A DNA stretch of 64,000 nucleotides from Tetranychus cinnabarinus. Its lineage: Eukaryota > Arthropoda > Arachnida > Trombidiformes > Tetranychidae. The notes beneath the pieces were generated by a model. The model made no database searches. It worked only from the letters and a program-made list of their open reading frames with translations, and was not told where the DNA came from. Location of the stretch: NCBI GenBank assembly GCA_022266195.1, contig WHVY01000007.1:806001-870000 (forward strand), given 5' to 3'. Position numbers and translations under genes: made by a program. Of the stretch, positions 48,125-59,837 are shown in pieces (position 1 is the stretch's first letter; every line of letters begins with the position of its first letter).

Positions 48125-49236
48125 TTTAATGGAAGAATCTTTGGGTATCTTTTAAGATCAACTGACTCCGGCAAATTGTAATTTGACAGACAAATTAAAT
48201 GAGAAAGTCAATTTATACAACACCGAAAAACAAGAAACCATAAAAGAAGGAGAAGAAGAAGAAGAGAATTTTCACCGTTAATAGTTAATTAAATATTAAT
48301 AATAAGGGTGAATTGTTAACAGGAAATATTACACTCATTTCATGATTATTTATCGTTCTGGCAGGTCGGGGCAAAATATTCTGAATCATGATTACCCTTG
48401 GAATAAACAATTATAAATAAAAAATTCAACTTGCTTTTGTAATGATAAACATACAACATGTAATATGGAAAGAAAACAAAAGATGTAAGGTCTTTTGCTT
48501 TCTTTATGGCTATCAACCTTTCCCGCTTTCCCTATGCTTTTATTGTCAACGTAACAATTAGTTTATTGTAATTTATATTTTTATTAAATACATAAACATC
48601 ATAAACACCATAATTAAACAAGCTTAATCAACCATTATGTAAGTTCATCTAAAAGTTACCAGGAACTGTACCAAGAATAATTAAAATTAGATAACCACAG
48701 TGTTGAATCAACGCTGTTGATTCAAGATGAATGTAACCTTTGGTAGTTGATTGTTGAAATTGTTTGTTGTAAAAATGTGATCAGTTCCTCAGAAACAAAT
48801 CATATTAAATTCATTCCTAATAAAGTGTTTAATCAGTTTCTAGGTTAGCAATCAAGTTATGAATCTTATACGATTTTAACTTGAAAGTAAGCCTTATTTT
48901 CATCCTATTGATTTGAATATCTTGTCTGATTTTCATGAAGTCAAATGATAAAAGTCAGGTATTAATATGTATTCTGATTATGAATTTGCTGAATCTTTAA
49001 CAGCGCTCAGATTTTGTTCAGAGTAAACAGAGATTGTCAGTAATCTTTGCAAGATTAATTGATTGGTTTTGAGTGGTTAACTTATATCTTAATCAATGAT
49101 ATCTTCGCAAGATTCAAAAAATGCCACTTTAAAAGGGATACATTCATTCATCTTAACCTATTTGATTAAGTCTTGGCTCAATGACAATTCAACAAAAACA
49201 GGTAACAGTTTGAATAGAAGGTAACCAAATCAGACA
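48125..49236. promoter_or_regulatory. Divergent intergenic region between GH18 chitinase and ENOSF1
   Basis: 1.1 kb, AT-rich, with a short GAA repeat near 48247-48265. It must contain both promoters. I could not place core elements. No ORF or RNA gene was recognised. Confidence 0.5.
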
Positions 49237-51208
49237 ATGGTCCAGCTCACAATTAAAGATTTCATTGTTAAAGATATTCGCTTTCCAACTTCTCTAGAGA
49301 AACATGGCAGTGATGCTATGGTGAGTTGTTTTGTATTACATGATTAAAATAACGATAAAATTGTTGGAAAGATTTGAATGTAAGTTAATTTAAATGTGAT
49401 TTAAATTTTCAAAGCATCCTGATGGCGACTATTCATGTGCTTATGTGATATTAAACACTGAAGATCCAAAACTGACTGGACATGGACTTACATTTACAAT
49501 CGGCAAAGGAACTGAAGTCGGTATGTATTGACTTACTTATTGACTTACGTATTGTATTTCAATTGTTAAGTAAATGATTTATGTTTTGTTTTGTTGAATC
49601 CTAATCTAGTTGTAAAAGCCGTTGAAAGCTTGATGGATTTGGTTATTGGTGTTAAAGTAAATGATATAACCAATGATTTTGCCAGTTTTTGGAGAAAGTT
49701 ATCAAGTCATAGTCAGATGAGATGGATAGGACCAGAAAAAGGTGTTATTCATCTTGCTCTAGCCGCTGTGATCAATGCACTTTGGGATCTTTGGGCTAAA
49801 ATGGAGGGTAAACCATTGTGGAAACTAATTGTTGACATGGAACCAGAAAAACTTGTCTCTACCATTGATTTCAGATACATGTTAGTTGTAAAATGATTCA
49901 AACTGATAAGCAAGTAACATTAATTCATATTTTCTTATTTTTCTTGTAGATCAGATGTTCTCACCAAGGAAGAAGCAATTGAAATGTTGAAGAGTAAACG
50001 ATCAACAGTTAAAGATAGAGGCAAGTTGCTTGAGATGTAAATTAATTGTAGATTAATTGGAAATATCATTTGTAGAGAAGGAAATAATTGATAAAGGTTA
50101 TCCGGCTTACACTACAAGCATTGGATGGATTGGTTACGATGATGAGACACGCAGAGGATTATGTAGAGATGCCTTAAAACAAGGATATAAAAGTTTTAAG
50201 GCTAAGGTTGGTGATAGTATTGAAAATGATAAACACCGATTAACATTGATTCGAGAAGAGATTGGTTATGAAAACAAATTAATGGTTGATGCTAATCAAG
50301 TGTGGGAAGTTAATGAAGCAATTGATTGGATGAAACAATTAGCAAACTTTAACCTCTTATGGATTGAAGAGCCAACCAGTCCTGATGATGTTGTTGGTCA
50401 TGCAACTGTTGCAAAGGTAAATCTTTCAATCAATAAAATAAGAAACTTGCTAATCAACTGTTTTTTTATCACAAAACCCACCAATAGGCTTTGAAACCTT
50501 TAGATATTGGTGTAGCGACTGGTGAACAATGCCACAATCGGGTTATATTTAAACAATTACTTCAATTGGGCGCCATTTCTTTCTGTCAACTTGACTCTTG
50601 TAGATTGGGTGGACTAAATGAGGTTATGGCTGTAGCTTTAATGGCTGCCAAATTTAATAGTAAGTTCAAATAAGTATTCATTGCTATTCATTGATATTTT
50701 TAGTTTTAGCACTGAAAATTATTCACAAGTGTTTTCATTGTTTAAAATTGTTTTTGGTCCAAAATCTCCTTGTTGTGCGATTCAAGTTTAAATTGAATGT
50801 TTGATCGCAAACTTAGGGTAGACAAGAGAAATATGTCTTCTAGATTCAATATGAGCAATAAGAGCAATATGAAAATAGTTGAGATAGATTCATAATTCAA
50901 TTCAATTCGAATAACTTTTTTGTTTTTTAAAAACAGTTCCAGTCTGTCCTCATGCTGGTGGAGTCGGTTTATGTGAATATGTTCGCCACATTTGTTTCTG
51001 GGACTACATTTCTGTCAGCGGTAGCTTCGAGAATCGAATGACTGAATATGTCGATCACTTGCATGAACATTTTGAAGATCCAGCTAAATGTAAAGATGGG
51101 CGTTATGTTGTTCCGAAGGTTCCAGGTTATCTTGTTGGCATGAAGCCAGAATCAATGAGAAAATATCAATTCCCTGATGGTGAATACTGGCAAAGTCGGA
51201 GAAAGTAA
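49237..51208 (+). CDS. ENOSF1: Mitochondrial enolase superfamily member 1 (L-fuconate dehydratase type)
   Basis: Join(49237..49320, 49415..49520, 49610..49880, 49950..50020, 50076..50416, 50488..50659, 50937..51208), 438 aa, close to the usual length. The enzyme belongs to the mandelate-racemase branch of the enolase superfamily and dehydrates acid sugars such as L-fuconate. Visible catalytic residues are Lys219 and Lys221 (FKAKVG), metal ligands Asp249 (VDANQ), Glu275 (WIEEP) and Glu304 (ATGEQ), and general base His354 (CPHAGG). The N-terminal capping domain includes RWIGPEKGV. There is no obvious mitochondrial presequence. Intron 4 seems to use a GC donor (AGAG|GCAAGT), the only choice that keeps phase. 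A poly(A) signal lies at 51331-51336, close to the convergent ValRS 3' end. Confidence 0.92.
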
Positions 51209-51426
51209 TACCAGTAAGACAATATCATTAAGATAACGATAAAATGGAAAAATATGCTTGTTTTTATCAAATATTAATATTTAAGATAATTTTAAATCAA
51301 ACGACTTTTGATTGCTTATTCAGATTGTTCAATAAACTTATAATAGCATTAATGACAGTTTTCTTTTGGGTATTATAAATATAAAAATGATTATTTTTTG
51401 AATAAGTCCTGAATATTATTACATTA

Positions 51427-54400
51427 CTATTTTACAATCAATGAAAAATCATCAATTGATTTGATAATTTTTGATAATTCACCGTTCAATTCTTCAATTT
51501 TTTGGCGTCTAGTTTCTTGAACTTCTTTAGGTACTTTCTCCAGGAAATTTGGATCCGACATGGACGCAGTCAATTCTTTTAACATTTTTTCTCGCTGTTC
51601 TTTCTTAGACTTCAGCGATTCAATCTCTTTATCAATATCGATTATTCCCTTTAATCCTAAGTATGCCTGACACGAATCGCTGATAGGAATAGGAACTCCT
51701 TCTGGGGGAATTGCGCCAGCTTGTAGCATTTCCAAACAAGAAGAATGAGTCAAACACTTTAGAAAAATGAGAAAAAAAACATCAAAGGATTAGTTAAAGA
51801 ATTGATCAATTTACTGATCTGACTGTTAACAGTTTAAATACTAACCTTAATTGGATCAATGAATGACAGTAATCGATTTTGAGTTTCTTGAGAATCACAT
51901 AAAACAAAGAGAGGAACTTCTTTTTTCTCTACTCCATAATTAGCTTTTCTTGATCGAATTTTATGGACAAAATCATACATAAAGGAAAATTCAGTTTCCA
52001 GTTGAGGATCATTTTGCCAACTAAACTCTTCAACTTCTGGATAAGGTGTTATACAAAGACTCGGTGGGTCAGTTGATGGACATCGTCTCGGTAATCTTTT
52101 GTGTAAATCTTCAGTCAAATATGGCATAAATGGATGCAATAGTCTCAAACCAATATCACAAGCAGTATAAAGAGTTTGACGAATAATCTCTTTGGTTTCT
52201 TCATTGTCTCCACGCATAAAAGGCTTTATGCATTCGAGATATATGTCACAAATTTCATAAACCCAAAGTCGATGGCAAGCACTTGTAATTGAATGGAAAT
52301 CATAATCCTCAAAACCTTTATTAGCAGTTTCAGTAGCTGTTCGAAGACGACTCAAAAGCCATAAATCAAGACGAGTTTCTCGACCAGTTATATTATGTTT
52401 TGAGTTGGGTTTGAAATCAGGACCAAGTGTCATTAAACTAAATTTAACAGCGTTCCAAAGTTTATTACAAAAAGATCGATATCCTTCAACACGTTTTATA
52501 TCAAGATTAATATCCCGACCTTGTCCCAAGTAATCGCAAAGGGTGAACCTTAAGGCATCAGTTCCGCAAGGAGGAATACCTTCAGGAAAATCTATTCTCT
52601 GGGAAGCTTTGGCCTTTTCTATTTCGGCAGGAGCCAAATTGGATTCATCGAGCATTTTCTGTAGCTCGGCAAGTGTTTTACCTCTAATCACGTCAACTGG
52701 ATCAATTATATTTCCAAGAGATTTGCTCATTTTTCTTCCATGAGCATCACGAACCATTGAATGGAGGAAAACTTTGGTAAATGGTAACTTGTTACAAAAT
52801 TTCATTCCAAGCATAACCATTCGAGCAACCCAAAAGAATATGATATCTTGTCCTGTTTCAAGTAAATCACCGGGATAGAAAGAATCAAGATCCTTGGTTT
52901 TTTCTGGCCATCCAAAAATTGCAAAAGGAAATTGTCCAGAGCTGAACCAAGTATCTAAGACATCTTCGTCTTGTTCTAGATTAATTTTATCTTTAGCTAC
53001 TGAATATTTAACAGATGCTTTGGTCATAGCTTCTTCTAAATTACGTCCAGAAACCCAATTATCTGAGGGATCAATATTGACATTAGGATCTGAACAGGAA
53101 ACTTTATAAGCCGGAATACGATGACCCCACCAAATTTGACGAGAAATACACCAATCTTGAATATTTTCTAACCATTGGAACCAGATTTTATTGTGACTTT
53201 CAGGTATCAATGTCAATTCACCAGTTTTAACGGCTTCAACAGCTTTGTTTGCCATGTCTTTACAATCAACAAACCATTGAGCCTTAATTTTGGGTTCAAT
53301 TATATCTTTCGATCGAGAACAAACTGGTACAACCATTGGGTTAGGTTTAGATCCATGGTACAGCCCTAAAACATCCAAATCTTTTCCTATTTCTTTCCGA
53401 GCATGGAATCTTTTCATTCCAGAGTATTTTCCGAAACCGGCAGCTATACTTCCATCATCATTGAGAATGTCTATGAAAGGTAAATTGTGACGTTTACCTA
53501 CTTCATAATCAGTATGATCATGAGCTGGAGTAATTTTGACAGCACCGGTACCAAACTCCATTTCAACAAAATCATCACAAATAATGGGTATTTTCCTTTC
53601 TAATAGAGGATGAGTTACATATTTACCATGAAGATGTTTATATCGAGCATCTTCTGGATGAACAGCAACAGCAGTATCTCCAAGCATAGTTTCAATACGA
53701 GTGGTTGAAACAATTATCTTTTCATCAGAATCTTCAACAGGGTAAGCAAACAGTTCCAAAATACCGAATTCAACAGTTTCATTGCCATAGCCTGGAACAC
53801 GGAAAGGTGTAGGTCCTTTTACTTCTATCTTGTCTACTTCAATATCAGAAATAGCCGAATTCAAGGTACAACACCAATTAATTAATCTTTTGGCACGATA
53901 AATTAAACCTTCCTCATGTAATCGAACAAAAGCTTCCGTTATAGCGGTACACATCTTTGGGTCCATGGTGAAAGTAGCTCGATCCCAGTCAACGGAGCAG
54001 CCGAGAGCCTCAAATTGCTCATAAATACGATTTCCTTTCTCATTTTTCCATTTCCACACTTCTTCAATAAATTTATCTCTACCCAAATCATGTCGAGTTA
54101 ATCCTTGTTCTCGTTGTAGCCTTTTCTCAACTACAGTCTGAGTTGCTATTCCAGCGTGATCGCACCCAGGAGCCCATAAAGTAACCTTTCCTTTCATTCT
54201 ATTCCATCTTGTGATAGCATCTTGAATTGCACACGTTAATGCATGGCCAAGATGAAGTGATCCAGTAACATTAGGTGGCGGAATAACCATAACAAATTTA
54301 CCTTTACCATTGTCTTTGGTAATATCACCTGTCAAGAAAAATATAAAAAAGTAAATAAATGTCTATAATTTATACTCGGTTGATCCTGATTAATTATAAC

Positions 54401-54962
54401 AGAGCTAATGAGGCAGTGAGATTATGATAAATTACATCATTTTATGAGCGTGTAACATATTAAGCTGATGAAATGCTTAAAGACAAAGCTAAAGGCAGCT
54501 TAAAGATCTAAAGATTTTGAGTGTTTACAATTATGACTGCAAGCTAGTTTTGAATATTTTAGCCATTATAAAATGGTTTAATTTAGGAATTGGAAAACAC
54601 GAACCTTGAGGAGCATTTATTTCAGGCTTAAAGAAACCAGACTTTTTCCACCAAGAGTACCAAGCAGCTTCAACATATTCAGGTGAATAGGCTGAAGGCA
54701 TAGGTGTACTTAAATCTTTTTCATCACCTTCTTTAGTATTTCCCTCGTATATGATCACCTCTTTAACTTTTTTCTTATCATCTTTAGCTTTATCTTTGAC
54801 TGGTCCTTCTTTCTTGGCTTGATTCAATTTGTCTTGTTTTAATTTGAATTTGGCTTCCTTTTCAGCTTTTTTAGCTGCCTTTTCAGCTTCCTTCTTCTTT
54901 TTCTTGTCATCTTTGACAATTTCAACTTTAACTTGATCACCTTCTGGTTTAACTTCACTCAT
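51427..54962 (-). CDS. Valyl-tRNA synthetase, cytosolic
   Basis: Complement(join(51427..51756, 51846..54328, 54605..54962)), 1056 aa, phases consistent. It charges tRNA-Val. The N terminus is a Lys/Glu-rich extension (about residues 1-70), then the class I catalytic fold. The HIGH-type motif is HLGH at about 145-148 after PPPNVTGS, with KMSKS in GRKMSKSLGN near residue 650. Editing-domain landmarks (TTRIETMLGDTAV) lie between. An anticodon-binding domain and a coiled-coil C terminus end in LxxEIxxLKSKKEQ-like heptads. The GST-like domain present at the N terminus of vertebrate VARS1 is missing. The first intron has an unusual donor, CAAG|GTTCGT, but phase and conserved sequence resume correctly at DITKDNGKGKF. 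Confidence 0.93.
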
Positions 54963-55876
54963 GATGATTCACTTAAAATAATAACTTATAATCACAGTTA
55001 ATTAGAAATTGTATCACAAATTTATTAAAAAACTAGAAGAAATGAGGGAAATGATAGAGATGATAACGTAAAATGTAAGAATGAAAACGTGTTCAACTGA
55101 TATCAACAACAGCTTACCCTGCGGACCCGGTTTATTTCTCCGCCTTATAAACTCTTGCTTCTGATAAAATTGGTTTTCATCTTGATACATTTTTAATTGT
55201 ATTTCATTCCTTATTTCATGTCTCAATATCATTTGATTCATTTATCCCGAATACTCTAAATTTAATCAATCAATCAAACATCTTAAATAGGTTAATGGTT
55301 CCATCATTTACCAAAAAATCGATTTTCAATCAAATAAATTTTACTTTGAATGGATGAATTGAATCAGGTTTGATTTATTAATGAAATAAAATTTTGATAT
55401 GTTTAAGAGATAAATGAAAAGCTTGAGAAATGACTTTGCCTATTTGATCTGCCATGATACTTGCTTGAATTTTGCATTCACAAAAAATAATTACAATCTG
55501 TATTTAATAAGCCTACAATCGATTTGAATATCATGAACTGAACCAGTTTAGAAAAACTTTCTTTAAAATTTCAGATTTGATAAAAATGATAAGATGAAAT
55601 TGATATGTTTGAAGCTTTAAATCATTTTAAGTAAATTGTTTAAACAATAATAATGCTATTGTAGCTAAAAACCGAATGAATTGGCAAACCAAGTCAAATA
55701 TTTAGTCCAGTTAAAGAAACACGATTCAAATAAATCAATTCTGACAAGATGGAAGGATATTTTTATTGTTACTAACAAGTTAAAAGACCTGTCGACCAGG
55801 AACATGAGAAACTGAATTTTAATTATTTACAATGAACTTGAAAATAGAAATGCGTTTTTAATTAAATGAGACAAAA
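54963..55876. other. Upstream region of ValRS and 3' region of PAF1
   Basis: A donor-like site on the minus strand (CCGCAGG|GTAAGC near 55117) and an acceptor-like TTTTAAG just before the ValRS ATG suggest a 5' UTR intron of about 0.15 kb. The minus ORF at 55014-55241 does not join in frame and is probably leader sequence. A minus-strand AATAAA (TTTATT at 55762-55767) is placed to end PAF1. The rest is AT-rich. Confidence 0.45.
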
Positions 55877-57625
55877 CTAATCACTTTCATCATCACTACC
55901 GAAAATTTCTGCTTCATCTTGAGCAGCTTTACGTAATCTAGCATCTTCGTCCTCTTCACTTTCGCTTGATGATCCAGATGAGCTTGAGGAACCGCTTGAA
56001 CTTGATGATGACTTTTTTTGTTCCTTTCTTTTGGAATTATCTGCTTTAACGTCGTTATCGCTCTCTTCCTCCTCTTCTTCCTCTTCTTCTTCTTCGCGCC
56101 CTTCTCTCTCCTCTTCATCCTTATCGCTTTTTTCTTTTTCTTCACTTCCAGCATGTTCTTCTTTTTCTTCTTGCTCTTGTTCTTGTTCTTCTTGTTCATC
56201 TTCCTCTTCTTCCTGTGGTGGCTGTAATAATCTGAGCCTGAAGATAAAAAGGAAATTTTGGTAAATGTTAATAAAATTGTATAAAAATATAACCATAAAA
56301 ATCTTCAATTGTTTATGGTACCTAAGTTCTTGAGTTTTGAGCTCTTGGTCACTGAGAGGTCTATGCTTCACGACTAATTTGGAATTGGCAGCGCGTGATT
56401 CAGGCTTGGATCTTCTCTTACTTAAACGCACTCTAGTTTCCAGCTCGTTATAAAATACTCCTTCATCACGAAAAACGAAAAAGTAGTTCTCTTCATAACC
56501 CTTGGATGATTTACTTTTCACGTTCCAATTATACTCTCTGGCCATATCATATTCGTATTCTTCCTCTGTTGATAAAAATAATGATATAAAGATTAGATAT
56601 GAGTTGAAAACTGTCCCTTGTCCGTTAGACTTACCATCAACGTAATCAACTTCATTATCTTTGTCCCTTTTCCTTTTCTCTAATGTTTCTTTGGTTGGTA
56701 AAAAGTATGCAACAAATTGTTCTCCGCTTTCATCCATAACACCTCTAATCATCGCCTGACTCATCTCTTCTACTTGAGACATAGGTGCAGGGTCAGCGTC
56801 AAATTGTACTTGTGCGAAAGGATACTTCCAAAGGTGGAAATCTGGAAATACTTCTAATACTTCAACAGGAGTAACACCACGCTTGCTGTGATGCTCAGTA
56901 ATTGGTTTTTTGGCATCTTCAAATGTTTTATTGATAGCTCGAATTTGACATTCTTTGTCCATGTACGGGTTCTCATCTTTCCATAATTTTTTAACATTGT
57001 AACCGACCCTGTGAAAGGTAAGATAGGATTTAGTAACAAGTAAGTAAAAAATCGAGTTGTTAAAAACTTACTTAGTCTCTGTTTTTTCACTGGAAGCTCC
57101 ATATCTGTTAAATTCAGTAGAAATATACTCGGTCTTTTTAAGCCAAGGTACTACTTTATTATGATGTCTGGATCTCTTTTGATCCGACATTGGAACAGTT
57201 TCTTCTTCCAATAATTTTTCATCTTCGATAGGTAGGGGGATCACTCCACCGGCTAAAGCATACTCGGGAGGAATAGCATAAATATCTGGATCAATCAAAT
57301 CAATATTAACCCCTAAATCGTGTTCAGTTAACAGATCATGTTTATGGTTTTTCTCCAAAGAGGTTGGTTTATATTGTGAAAAGCGATTTGGATCAAAAGG
57401 ATATGTGATGAATTTAGGGTCATAGGGAAAGTCGGGTAAAGTATTGTTGAATTTAACTCGACAAATCAATTCAGTTCTGTAAATAAAGCAAACAACAAAT
57501 GAAAGCATAAAAATGATTAAAATAATCTCACAAAGCTAAAGAATCTTTACATACCTTCTTTCACCAGGTTTTTTAGGCTTTTCCTTCTCCTCTTTTTTGA
57601 TGGCTGCATTAATAACAGGTGCCAT
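55877..57625 (-). CDS. PAF1: RNA polymerase II-associated factor 1 (PAF1 complex subunit)
   Basis: Complement(join(55877..56237, 56322..56565, 56635..57008, 57072..57476, 57555..57625)), 484 aa, all phases consistent. This nuclear subunit of the PAF1 elongation complex couples Pol II to histone H2B ubiquitination and H3 methylation. Family hallmarks are LICRVKFNNTLPDFPYDPK, FITYPFDPNRFSQYK, HKHDLLTEHDLGV, VVPWLKKTEYISTEFNRYG, MSQAMIRGVMDE and SKGYEENYFFVFRDEGVFYNELETRV. The C terminus is a long Glu-rich then Ser-rich acidic tail ending EIFGSDDESD, as in other PAF1 proteins but shorter. The exon encoding the acidic tail is a purine-rich near-repeat that produces long spurious ORFs on both strands. 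The start codon ATG at 57625 begins MAPVINAA. Confidence 0.94.
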
Positions 57626-58262
57626 GATTAATTAGAAGATGTCAATAAAATAATTTAGACTAAACACTGAATGAAATGAATCAGAATAACAGATACAATA
57701 AAAATAATAATCAAAGCAAATAGACTCGTGTTTTACTCTGAATAAAAAAAACAAATTCAAAAAAAGATCCGATCCGCGTTTTCTAAAAGTATTTATAGAT
57801 GGCGCCCTTTTTGCATTTTGCATCATGGCTTCACAACTGATTTTTGGTGGAGCTTAAACAAAGATCTTGGTGAATCCCGATTTTTGATTAACTCTATATT
57901 AATTTATACTGATTGTTTAATTATCAATCTTTAGTACAGAAAAATGTCCAATTAACGGTGCTGTTTAAATGACACCGCCAACAACTTGATCAGTTCGTAC
58001 ACTGGTAAGTTTTTGTATTTCAATTTTGTCTTCTATCTCTTTTTGTCAGATGATTTTTCTCACATCTTTATGCTCCCTTAGCACTGGATGCTGGTTGAGA
58101 GGGACCATATGATTTTTATCTTACCTTTGCTTATTTACAAACAATCATATCTCTTTTTTAAACTTTTTATCGAGGCTTACAATTTAACGACGATTAACTT
58201 TGTTTTCTTTACATTTATTTTCAATTTTAGAAAGTTGTACACAACACTTTTGATCATTCATT
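57626..58262. promoter_or_regulatory. Divergent promoter region and KAT5 5' UTR intron
   Basis: 637 bp separate the PAF1 and KAT5 start codons. On the KAT5 side, ACTG|GTAAGT (intron from 58005) and TTCAATTTTAG (ending 58230) define a likely 226-bp 5' UTR intron, leaving a 32-bp leader exon before ATG 58263. Core promoter motifs were not recognised. Confidence 0.55.
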
Positions 58263-59837
58263 ATGAAGCCTGGTGCAAACCTCAAATTACCAGACAAAAT
58301 GATTGATGTTACAGAGGGTTGTTTAGTCCCTGTAAGGATGAAATTCACCAATGAGTGGCATATGGGTGAAGTGATAAGTATTAAAAACAGTGAGAATGGA
58401 GACAACCTTTATTATGTGCATTTTATTGACTTCAACAAGCGTTTGGACGAATGGGTAACCAAGGATCGTATGAATTTGGAAAAGATACATCTACCTACGA
58501 GAGAAGAAGCCGCGCTAAAATTACAAGAGATGCCAATTTCACCAGATGATAGGATAACGACTACAGAAGTAGAGGAAGTTCAGAGGAATAATAATAGCTT
58601 GAACAATACTCTGAACAATACTCTGAACAATAATCTAAACAATAATCTAAACAACAACCTTAACATCACCATAAGCAACAACTTAAGCAACAATCTAAAC
58701 AACAATCTTAACAACAATCTTAACAATAGTATAAACAATAGTATAAACAATAGCATAAACAATAGTATAAATTGTCCACCAATTAGTCCGGTTAATAAAT
58801 TTGTTTTAGGACCTAAAAAAGGACGTGGTCGTAAACGGAAACTTCCATCCTTCACATCACAATCAGAAAATCCTGACCATTCACCTAATCTTTGGGCTGG
58901 CGGGAGTGGGGCTGTTGTAGCACCACGAACCAATGGCAGCCTATCATCACATAATCCTGATGACATTCTCACTCGAATACGTAATATAGATTTGATTGAG
59001 ATTGGTCAACATCGAATTAAACCCTGGTATTTTTCTCCCTATCCTCAACGTTTAACATCATTACCATGTATTTATTTGTGTGAATATTGTTTAAAGTATG
59101 TAAAGTCAAGAACTTGCTTGATAAGACATTTTACAAAGTGTAAACTACGACATCCTCCTGGGAATGAAATCTATCGTAAAGGAACCATTTCTTTTTTCGA
59201 AATTGATGGTCGAAGTAATAGGATATATGCTCAAAATTTGTGTCTACTTGCCAAATGTTTCCTAGATCACAAAACATTGTACTACGATACTGATCCTTTT
59301 CTATTTTACATCATGACTGAGACTGATGACAGAGGATGTCACATAGTCGGATATTTTTCGAAAGAAAAAGTATCCTCGGAGGATTACAATGTTGCTTGTA
59401 TATTAACGCTTCCACCTTATCAACGTAAAGGTTATGGTAAAATAATGATTGAATTCAGCTATGAATTGTCCAAATTTGAAGGTAAAACGGGCAGTCCAGA
59501 GAAACCGCTTAGTGATCTTGGATTATTATCTTATCGAAGCTATTGGGCCGAAACCATCTTGGAATTAATAATCAACTTAAAAACACCTGAAGGATCAATT
59601 CGACCTCAAATTAGTATAAACGAAATCTCTGAGATGACAAGTATTAAAAAGGAGGATGTGATATCAACCCTTCAATTTCTCAATATGATAAATTATTATA
59701 AAGGGGAATACATTATTACATTAAGTAAAGAAGTCATTGCCAGTTTTGAAAGAATATCGAAAAAGCGTCGATTGAGAATTGATCCTGGTTGTTTACATTG
59801 GACTCCTAGGGATTGGACAAAAAGAGGAAAATGGTGA
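58263..59837 (+). CDS. KAT5: MYST histone acetyltransferase TIP60/KAT5
   Basis: 524 aa in a single coding exon. It is the catalytic subunit of the NuA4/TIP60 complex, acetylating H4, H2A and non-histone targets. The order is a chromo-barrel (about 15-80; YYVHFIDFNKRLDEWV), a low-complexity Asn/Leu linker (about 109-173), a basic GRGRKRK patch, and the MYST domain (about 240-515). The MYST domain has a C2HC finger (CEYC ... H ... C), catalytic Cys379 (NVACILTLPPYQRKGYGK, also the acetyl-CoA loop) and Glu413 (PEKPLSDLG). The C terminus GCLHWTPRDWTKRGKW is typical of TIP60 and separates it from MOF. The linker is encoded by tandem 12-bp units at 58597-58770. The intronless coding region contrasts with every neighbour. 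Confidence 0.95.
   Translation: MKPGANLKLPDKMIDVTEGCLVPVRMKFTNEWHMGEVISIKNSENGDNLYYVHFIDFNKRLDEWVTKDRMNLEKIHLPTREEAALKLQEMPISPDDRITTTEVEEVQRNNNSLNNTLNNTLNNNLNNNLNNNLNITISNNLSNNLNNNLNNNLNNSINNSINNSINNSINCPPISPVNKFVLGPKKGRGRKRKLPSFTSQSENPDHSPNLWAGGSGAVVAPRTNGSLSSHNPDDILTRIRNIDLIEIGQHRIKPWYFSPYPQRLTSLPCIYLCEYCLKYVKSRTCLIRHFTKCKLRHPPGNEIYRKGTISFFEIDGRSNRIYAQNLCLLAKCFLDHKTLYYDTDPFLFYIMTETDDRGCHIVGYFSKEKVSSEDYNVACILTLPPYQRKGYGKIMIEFSYELSKFEGKTGSPEKPLSDLGLLSYRSYWAETILELIINLKTPEGSIRPQISINEISEMTSIKKEDVISTLQFLNMINYYKGEYIITLSKEVIASFERISKKRRLRIDPGCLHWTPRDWTKRGKW
58597..58770 (+). repeat. 12-bp coding tandem repeat in KAT5 (Asn-Asn-x-Leu/Ile units)
   Basis: About fourteen imperfect copies of a unit like AACAATAATCTA encode a run of Asn-Asn-Thr/Asn-Leu followed by Asn-Asn-Ser-Ile. 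Copies near the right end (AACAATAGTATA) are almost identical, pointing to recent slippage. The frame is kept throughout. Confidence 0.9.

Noticed and set aside
55014..55241. Minus ORF upstream of ValRS as an N-terminal or mitochondrial-targeting exon
   Set aside because: Its donor joins the ValRS exon out of frame and meets a stop at once; better explained as 5' leader.
55858..56264. Long overlapping ORFs of Ser-only, Phe-only and Lys-only character around 56 kb
   Set aside because: They are other-frame readings of the purine-rich repeat that encodes the PAF1 acidic tail.
58580..58972. Minus-strand 130-codon ORF rich in Leu/Arg
   Set aside because: Shadow of the KAT5 Asn-Leu tandem repeat.
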